47,202 nt of DNA from Candidatus Methanoperedens nitratireducens (GTDB taxonomy: Archaea > Halobacteriota > Methanosarcinia > Methanosarcinales > Methanoperedenaceae). The notes below the pieces were generated by a model. It was not told where the DNA came from and ran no database searches. It saw only the letters and a list, made by a program, of their open reading frames with translations. Positions 43,646 to 47,202 of this stretch are shown here, piece after piece; within the stretch, counting starts at the first letter, position 1, and every line of letters starts with the position of its first letter. Location of the stretch: positions 39,749-86,950 of the forward strand of contig NZ_JMIY01000001.1 of NCBI RefSeq assembly GCF_000685155.1, written 5' to 3'. Position numbers and translations under genes: made by a program.

Positions 43646-44215
43646 TTATTTAAGAACCTTTCTGACAAATGCAATCCTCTGGAAAACAGTAATAAAGGAT
43701 ATAACAGCTACCAGCAGAATAGCCCAGTTAACCATATTCAGAAAAGCACCAATTATGATTATCGCCATTCTTACTGCCCTCTCACCAATACCTACTGCCG
43801 CACTCGCGCCTGCAGCCTCAGCGCGTGCCCTTGTGTAGCTGACCATTAATGACCCGACTATCGCCATAGCACCAACAGACCATCCTGGAAAAGGAGAAAT
43901 AGTTGTCAGACCGCCGTACATTGCTCCCAGTATAACCGCAGTATCAGCAAACCTGTCACAAACAGAATCCAGGAAACCCCCAAAGCGTGTTATCCTGTTG
44001 TTCTCCCGTGCTACAGCCCCATCAAGGATATCAAAAAACCCACTTAAGAGAAGAAGGATCCCGGCTATAAAAACCTCCCTCCTCGCAAAGAAGACAGCGG
44101 ATATAAGACTTATTAATAGGCCGAAGATCGTTAAAGTGTTCGGGTTTACAGCAATAAACATTTTTGCCAGGGGTCTTAATGCGTCCCTGATAAACTGTCT
44201 TTTCCGCTCAAGCAT
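43646..44215 (-). CDS. CDP-alcohol phosphatidyltransferase, probable archaetidylinositol-phosphate synthase
   Basis: The 189-residue membrane enzyme has the family motif D-x2-DG-x2-AR-x8-G-x3-D-x3-D, seen as DILDGAVAREN followed by FGGFLDSVCDRFAD at about residues 63-88, with about five transmembrane helices. It would join CDP-archaeol and a polar head group. Because the neighbouring downstream gene makes inositol 1-phosphate, the head group is most likely inositol phosphate, giving archaetidylinositol phosphate. That specificity comes from context rather than from a residue I can point to. The start is ATG at 44215. It is the first gene of the two-gene unit. Confidence 0.88.
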   Translation of the reverse strand: MLERKRQFIRDALRPLAKMFIAVNPNTLTIFGLLISLISAVFFARREVFIAGILLLLSGFFDILDGAVARENNRITRFGGFLDSVCDRFADTAVILGAMYGGLTTISPFPGWSVGAMAIVGSLMVSYTRARAEAAGASAAVGIGERAVRMAIIIIGAFLNMVNWAILLVAVISFITVFQRIAFVRKVLK

Positions 44216-44281
44216 TGTTTTTTTAATTGCCCTGATAGATAATTAATATTGCTTATAACAATTTTATAAACAAAGCGTTAT

Positions 44282-44374
44282 ATGAAGATAACTGACGTTC
44301 ACACAATTCCAGATTTACTGAGAGAATTCGAGTTCAATCTCATTCTTCATCTAAGAAGAAACTTCACAGAATAA
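44282..44374 (+). CDS. Possible 30-residue small protein
   Basis: A short frame reads MKITDVHTIPDLLREFEFNL and then ILHLRRNFTE before a stop. It looks amphipathic and protein-like, and follows TATA-like sequence (TTATAACAATTTTATAAAC). There is no convincing ribosome binding site, so it might be leaderless or chance. The rest of the gap 44216-44492 holds only the mini-frame at 44448 and promoter-like DNA. Confidence 0.25.
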   Translation: MKITDVHTIPDLLREFEFNLILHLRRNFTE

Positions 44375-44447
44375 AGAATGATTGATATACCTATCTTTTT
44401 ATAGAAAAACATCATCATTGTTATGGAGGTAAACTATACAATTCGGA

Positions 44448-44486
44448 ATGATGGACGGTTATGGTATGGGCTATGGACGGAGGTAA
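44448..44486 (+). CDS. Possible 12-residue Gly/Met/Tyr-rich mini-peptide
   Basis: The frame reads MMDGYGMGYGRR and stops 6 bases before the DUF302 ATG, with GGAGGT 18 bases upstream. Its last codons contain CGGAGG, which also serves as the ribosome binding site of the DUF302 gene. It could be a translated leader, a metal-binding peptide or the tail of a lost Met/Gly-rich gene. Confidence 0.3.
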   Translation: MMDGYGMGYGRR

Positions 44487-44492
44487 TTTAAA

Positions 44493-44879
44493 ATGTACAA
44501 CTACAAAAAACCAGTTACTTTGAGTTATGCAGATGCAGTTACAAAAGTAAAGGATGAGCTGAAAAAAGAAGGTTTCGGGGTTCTCACAGAAATAGATGTC
44601 AGGCAAACTCTTAAGACAAAATTGGATGTCGATTTCGATGATTATATAATCCTTGGAGCATGCAATCCTCCATTGGCGTATCAGGCTCTAACTGCTGAGC
44701 GCGATATCGGGGTTTTGCTTCCTTGCAATGTAGTCGTTTATGTTCAAGGTGGTAAAACATTCATCAGTGCAGTCTTACCTACTGTGCAGCTTGGAAAAGT
44801 TGGCAATCCAAAGCTTTTACCGATCGCAGAGCAGGTTGAGAGCAAACTTAAAAAAGTGGTTGATGCTGCAGCAAGGTAA
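44493..44879 (+). CDS. DUF302 family protein
   Basis: The 128-residue protein matches DUF302. SYADAVTKVKDELKKEGFGV is followed by EIDVRQTLKTKLDVDFDDYI, ILGACNPPLAYQALTAERDI and GVLLPCNVVVY. The fold is a small alpha/beta sandwich. Its function is unknown, although genes of this family often accompany metal, sulfur or redox stress genes. Cysteines in GACNPP and LPCNVV are typical. The start is ATG with CGGAGG 9 bases upstream. It is first in a two-gene unit with the Met/Gly-rich gene 27 bases downstream. Confidence 0.9.
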   Translation: MYNYKKPVTLSYADAVTKVKDELKKEGFGVLTEIDVRQTLKTKLDVDFDDYIILGACNPPLAYQALTAERDIGVLLPCNVVVYVQGGKTFISAVLPTVQLGKVGNPKLLPIAEQVESKLKKVVDAAAR

Positions 44880-44906
44880 TGACCGAATTAAACCGGGAGG
44901 TAAGTT

Positions 44907-45617
44907 ATGGAAAAGAGAACGCTTGCTACTTTAGCTGTTGTACTGATTATTGTAGGCGTCACTGGATTAGTCCTTAGTTCCGGTTACCTTCGTTATCCAC
45001 CTGGATATTCGCCCCGGAATATGATGGGCGGAGATGGCTTTTGGTCTGGCATGATGGGCGGCGGAATGATGGGTGGTATGATGGGCGGCATGATGCAGAT
45101 GATGGGCGGGAACATGCTCATAAGCGGCGGCGTCCCATATAATCCCGATGGAAGCTTAATCACTCTGGAGCAGGCTGAGGATATTGCAAATAGGTATCTG
45201 GCTTCCCAGAATAATCCTGATCTTGAGCTCGCTGATCTGGAAGAATGGGAATTCAACTTCTATGTTGAGTACAAGGAGAAAAGCACAGGAGTAAAGGCAT
45301 TTCAAATGCTCATAGATAAGTATACTGGTAATATGTTTCCAGAAATGGGTCCTAATATGATGTGGAACACAAAATATATGATGGGGCTTCAGGCAGGCGC
45401 TATGCCCATAACAGAGGAGCAGGCGAGAGTATATGCCCAGCAGTTTCTGGATTCACGGCTTCCGGGCACGAAAACAGAAGATGGTGGAGTATTCTATGGC
45501 TACTATCATTTTGATGTTAAAAAGGACGATAAAATGTATGGTATGCTGGATGTAAATGGGTACTCAGGGCAGGTATGGTATCATACATGGCATGGGAATT
45601 TTATTCGAGAAGATTGA
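44907..45617 (+). CDS. Membrane-anchored Met/Gly-rich protein with two PepSY-like repeats
   Basis: The 236-residue protein has an N-terminal signal/anchor helix (about 6-27). A low-complexity stretch follows at about 40-72, composed of repeated GMMGG units and very rich in methionine. Two PepSY-like repeats come next: ITLEQAEDIANRYLAS...FQMLIDKYTGNMFPE and ITEEQARVYAQQFLDS...GMLDVNGYSGQVWYH. Methionine-rich clusters bind Cu(I) or Ag(I) in other proteins, so extracytoplasmic metal binding is a reasonable inference. The start is ATG with GGGAGGT 6 bases upstream. It is coupled to DUF302 and converges on the thioredoxin-YHS-CcdA unit. Confidence 0.8.
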   Translation: MEKRTLATLAVVLIIVGVTGLVLSSGYLRYPPGYSPRNMMGGDGFWSGMMGGGMMGGMMGGMMQMMGGNMLISGGVPYNPDGSLITLEQAEDIANRYLASQNNPDLELADLEEWEFNFYVEYKEKSTGVKAFQMLIDKYTGNMFPEMGPNMMWNTKYMMGLQAGAMPITEEQARVYAQQFLDSRLPGTKTEDGGVFYGYYHFDVKKDDKMYGMLDVNGYSGQVWYHTWHGNFIRED

Positions 45618-45628
45618 AGGCTCTGTAA

Positions 45629-45680
45629 CTAGAAAAAGGCAAGAACATGCGGTTTTTCTTCATGTTCTTACCTTTTTAGC
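45629..45680. terminator. Bidirectional hairpin terminator
   Basis: CTAGAAAAAGGCAAGAACATG on the left pairs nearly perfectly with CATGTTCTTACCTTTTTAGC on the right, around an 11-base T-rich loop. It lies between convergent operons and includes the stop codon of the thioredoxin-like gene (45660) in its right arm, so it can end transcription from both sides. Confidence 0.6.
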
Positions 45681-45887
45681 TAATTCCTGTTCCTTTGGCA
45701 CTCCTACGAATTCAAGCTTGCCATTTATGACAACACCCGGGGCAGCCATTATCGGGTATTTCTGTAATACCTCAGGGTTTTTCGTGATATCTATCAATTC
45801 ATATTTAATACCCATTTTATCAAGCATACGCTCAACGATAGCACAACTGGTGCATGATGGAGTAGTAAGTATCTGAACAGTAACCAT
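45660..45887 (-). CDS. Small thioredoxin-like protein with CTSC active site
   Basis: A 75-residue protein has a thioredoxin/glutaredoxin fold: VQILTTPSCTSCAIVERML with Cys12-Thr-Ser-Cys15 as redox centre, YELIDITKNPEVLQKY, then the cis-Pro loop MAAPGVVING and KLEFVGVP. Size and order match the short archaeal thioredoxins such as those of methanogens. It is probably the cytosolic electron donor or partner for CcdA, encoded two genes upstream. The start is ATG at 45887, 4 bases after the YHS gene stop with AAGGAG overlapping that stop. Confidence 0.9.
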   Translation of the reverse strand: MVTVQILTTPSCTSCAIVERMLDKMGIKYELIDITKNPEVLQKYPIMAAPGVVINGKLEFVGVPKEQELAKKVRT

Positions 45888-45891
45888 CCTC

Positions 45892-46035
45892 TTACTCCTT
45901 AACGAACTGCTGTGGATTCATCTCAAATGCCCACTGGCATGTGGGAGAGCAGAAATAATATTTCTTACCCTTATACTCCTTTGATGCTGCCTTCTTTTCA
46001 TCCACTTCCATCCCGCATACAGGGTCAGTTGCCAT
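45892..46035 (-). CDS. YHS-domain mini-protein
   Basis: This 47-residue protein is nearly all YHS domain: DPVCGMEVDEKKAASKEYKG then KYYFCSPTCQWAFEMNPQ, with Cys7, Cys29 and Cys33. YHS domains bind metal and occur in copper pumps and metal-delivery proteins. Its ATG shares one base with the ccdA stop codon (ATGTAATGG), so translation is probably coupled. Because it is so short it is easily missed by gene finders. It links the CcdA-thioredoxin unit to metal handling. Confidence 0.88.
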   Translation of the reverse strand: MATDPVCGMEVDEKKAASKEYKGKKYYFCSPTCQWAFEMNPQQFVKE

Positions 46036-47048
46036 TACATCACCTCTTTCTCTGTATCTTCTTTCTCTGTGCCTTTTTTCTGTTTTTTATAGAAATACCA
46101 TATTACTGGTATAGCTAGTAAAAGAATGAGAACATAAGGACCGAGCCACTGAGGGACTGCCTCAAGGATTATGCTTTTTTCCATGCTTAATTCTTCGGCT
46201 TCGCCTATCCTGCCGCCGGATAATGTTATGAGTACATGATTCCATGCCTCATGCAGCGCGCTCTCTTCATACCAGTCCCTGAACAGCCCGGTAATCGTGA
46301 ACAGAATCGCACCCACAAATATCAGCCCCCACCCTGTTACTTTTCTTACTGAACCGATTCTTTTAGTAATACTCTGTGTTGCATTGATTCCAAGAATTCC
46401 CAGTATTACCAGAAATATGAGCGGTGTAGCCCTGCCTATACCGTGAACTGCCATAATAGACCAGCCTGTAGAAATATCCGCAGTGCCTATGATATATGCC
46501 AGGAGAACATAAAAAGCTGGATTTGGACAGCCTACACCAACATTAGCAAGCAAAAGCCCGAGAAGGAACACTTTAAGATAATCACCCTGCCTTTGAATAA
46601 AAGCAGGTAGAGCAGTCTCTATACCAGGGATTTTCATCTTTATCAGACCCACTTCAGAGAGACCGAAAATATACGCCATTCCTCCGCCCAGGATGCCAGC
46701 AATCACGTTTGCCGTTAACAAGCCTGTTATCTCGCCTATAGAGGCAAAGGCAACCCCGTATATACTGAAAGTAATCATCATGCCTGCACCAAATAACAGC
46801 GCCATTACCATGCCTTTCTTCGGGCTCTCGTTCATGGCAATAGGCACTATGATAAAAGCCAAAGGCAGGGTGCAGGGCAGGAATATCATCGATAAGCCTG
46901 CAATATAAGAGAGTGTAAATCCAGCAGCTTGAGCAGGATTTGTCAGAAAAATAAAAAGACCGATAACAATTATGGAGAATAGAAGGAGGGCAAACCCTAC
47001 AAGATAAATCCTGAGTTTCTTATCAAATGAGCCTCGGTTACTGACCAT
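46035..47048 (-). CDS. CcdA/DsbD-type membrane thiol-disulfide transporter
   Basis: The 337-residue membrane protein has about eight hydrophobic segments. Two conserved single-cysteine motifs, FLPCTLPLAF and VGCPNPAFY, are in the positions of the CcdA/DsbD electron-carrying cysteine pair. It carries reducing power from cytoplasmic thioredoxin across the membrane, for example for cytochrome c maturation or metal reduction. An extra extracytoplasmic loop of about 60 residues (WYEESALHEAWNHVLITLSG onward) precedes a final helix and a Lys/Glu-rich tail, longer than minimal CcdA. It is first in an operon with the YHS and thioredoxin genes. The start is ATG at 47048. Confidence 0.88.
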   Translation of the reverse strand: MVSNRGSFDKKLRIYLVGFALLLFSIIVIGLFIFLTNPAQAAGFTLSYIAGLSMIFLPCTLPLAFIIVPIAMNESPKKGMVMALLFGAGMMITFSIYGVAFASIGEITGLLTANVIAGILGGGMAYIFGLSEVGLIKMKIPGIETALPAFIQRQGDYLKVFLLGLLLANVGVGCPNPAFYVLLAYIIGTADISTGWSIMAVHGIGRATPLIFLVILGILGINATQSITKRIGSVRKVTGWGLIFVGAILFTITGLFRDWYEESALHEAWNHVLITLSGGRIGEAEELSMEKSIILEAVPQWLGPYVLILLLAIPVIWYFYKKQKKGTEKEDTEKEVM

Positions 47049-47067
47049 ATTTTCACTCGGCCGAATC

Positions 47068-47082
47068 TCTATAATATATAGA
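47068..47082. promoter_or_regulatory. Inverted repeat upstream of the CcdA gene
   Basis: TCTATA-ATA-TATAGA is a perfect inverted repeat with 6-base arms lying 20 bases before the ccdA start, where a TATA box or operator would be expected. A second TATA-like TTTTATACATTG lies further upstream at about 47090-47102. Confidence 0.4.
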
Positions 47083-47202
47083 TGAGACCAATGTATAAAA
47101 ATTATTGCTCATACATAAGGCACGGTATTATTGCAATTGAATCCTGACTTTGACAGTTAAATAATAGTATTGTCCTCAGCATGTTTGTTATTTATGACGT
47201 AT

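Noticed and set aside
1-47202. tRNA, rRNA, CRISPR array, insertion sequence or prophage genes
   Set aside because: No cloverleaf with T-arm consensus, no rRNA core sequence, no regularly spaced identical repeats, and no transposase or phage-like protein was found on reading both strands; absence was not tested with software.

Overview
The window is archaeal chromosome, most likely from a methanogen or methane-oxidising relative in or near the Methanosarcinales ('Ca. Methanoperedens'-like is possible but not shown). Supporting evidence includes a proteasome-activating nucleotidase, archaeal-type AspS, archaemetzincin, a probable methanogenesis marker 8 protein (DUF2099), archaetidylinositol-phosphate lipid enzymes, an Lrp-TRASH regulator, DUF362/DUF116 genes and TATA-type AT-rich promoters. 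Most of the window is densely packed housekeeping DNA. I see no rRNA, tRNA, CRISPR array, insertion sequence or phage gene.

Layout. 1-2000: an AT-rich accessory stretch with a small membrane protein and a nine-unit beta-propeller. 2015-5851: an Lrp-TRASH metal-responsive regulator with a palindromic operator, marker 8, a small coiled-coil protein and the DUF362-DUF116 pair. 5855-8947: divergent serA and lysC. 8963-12215: an uncharacterised 475-aa protein, a membrane-anchored cupredoxin-like protein without copper ligands, two small genes, and a gene-free stretch with two nested hairpins. 12216-16550: the PAN ATPase and a three-gene ABC exporter/S-layer-type operon. 16702-24184: a tiny lmo0937-type membrane protein, a glycosyltransferase, archaemetzincin, purB plus an acetyltransferase, and an operon of aspA with two glycosyltransferases. 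24271-26184: a mazEF-type toxin-antitoxin pair, an orphan small gene, a flavoprotein remnant and a PP2C phosphatase, with a duplicated 42-bp promoter. 26207-32403: an SDR and a threonine-dehydrogenase-like gene, KaiB, two receiver proteins and gpmI. 32434-42501: a DUF155-like protein, FKBP, aspS, a coiled-coil protein, SMC, ThiI and a PmbA-type TldE. 42526-44215: the inositol-lipid pair. 44493-47048: a redox/metal cluster of DUF302, a Met/Gly-rich PepSY-like protein, a small thioredoxin, a YHS protein and CcdA.

The strongest candidate for an undescribed system is at 28.2-30.7 kb. A canonical-looking KaiB lies beside a stand-alone receiver that overlaps a receiver-cytochrome b5-like-membrane (DUF2231-like) fusion, with no KaiC or histidine kinase in the window. 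This would be a haem- or redox-linked membrane output for a two-component or Kai-like pathway. The second candidate is the 44.4-47.1 kb thiol/metal cluster. Several promoters carry inverted repeats around the TATA box (kaiB, pan), just before the start codon (lrp-TRASH), or in a duplicated module (24.27 and 25.39 kb). All assignments come from reading motifs by eye; no database search was run.
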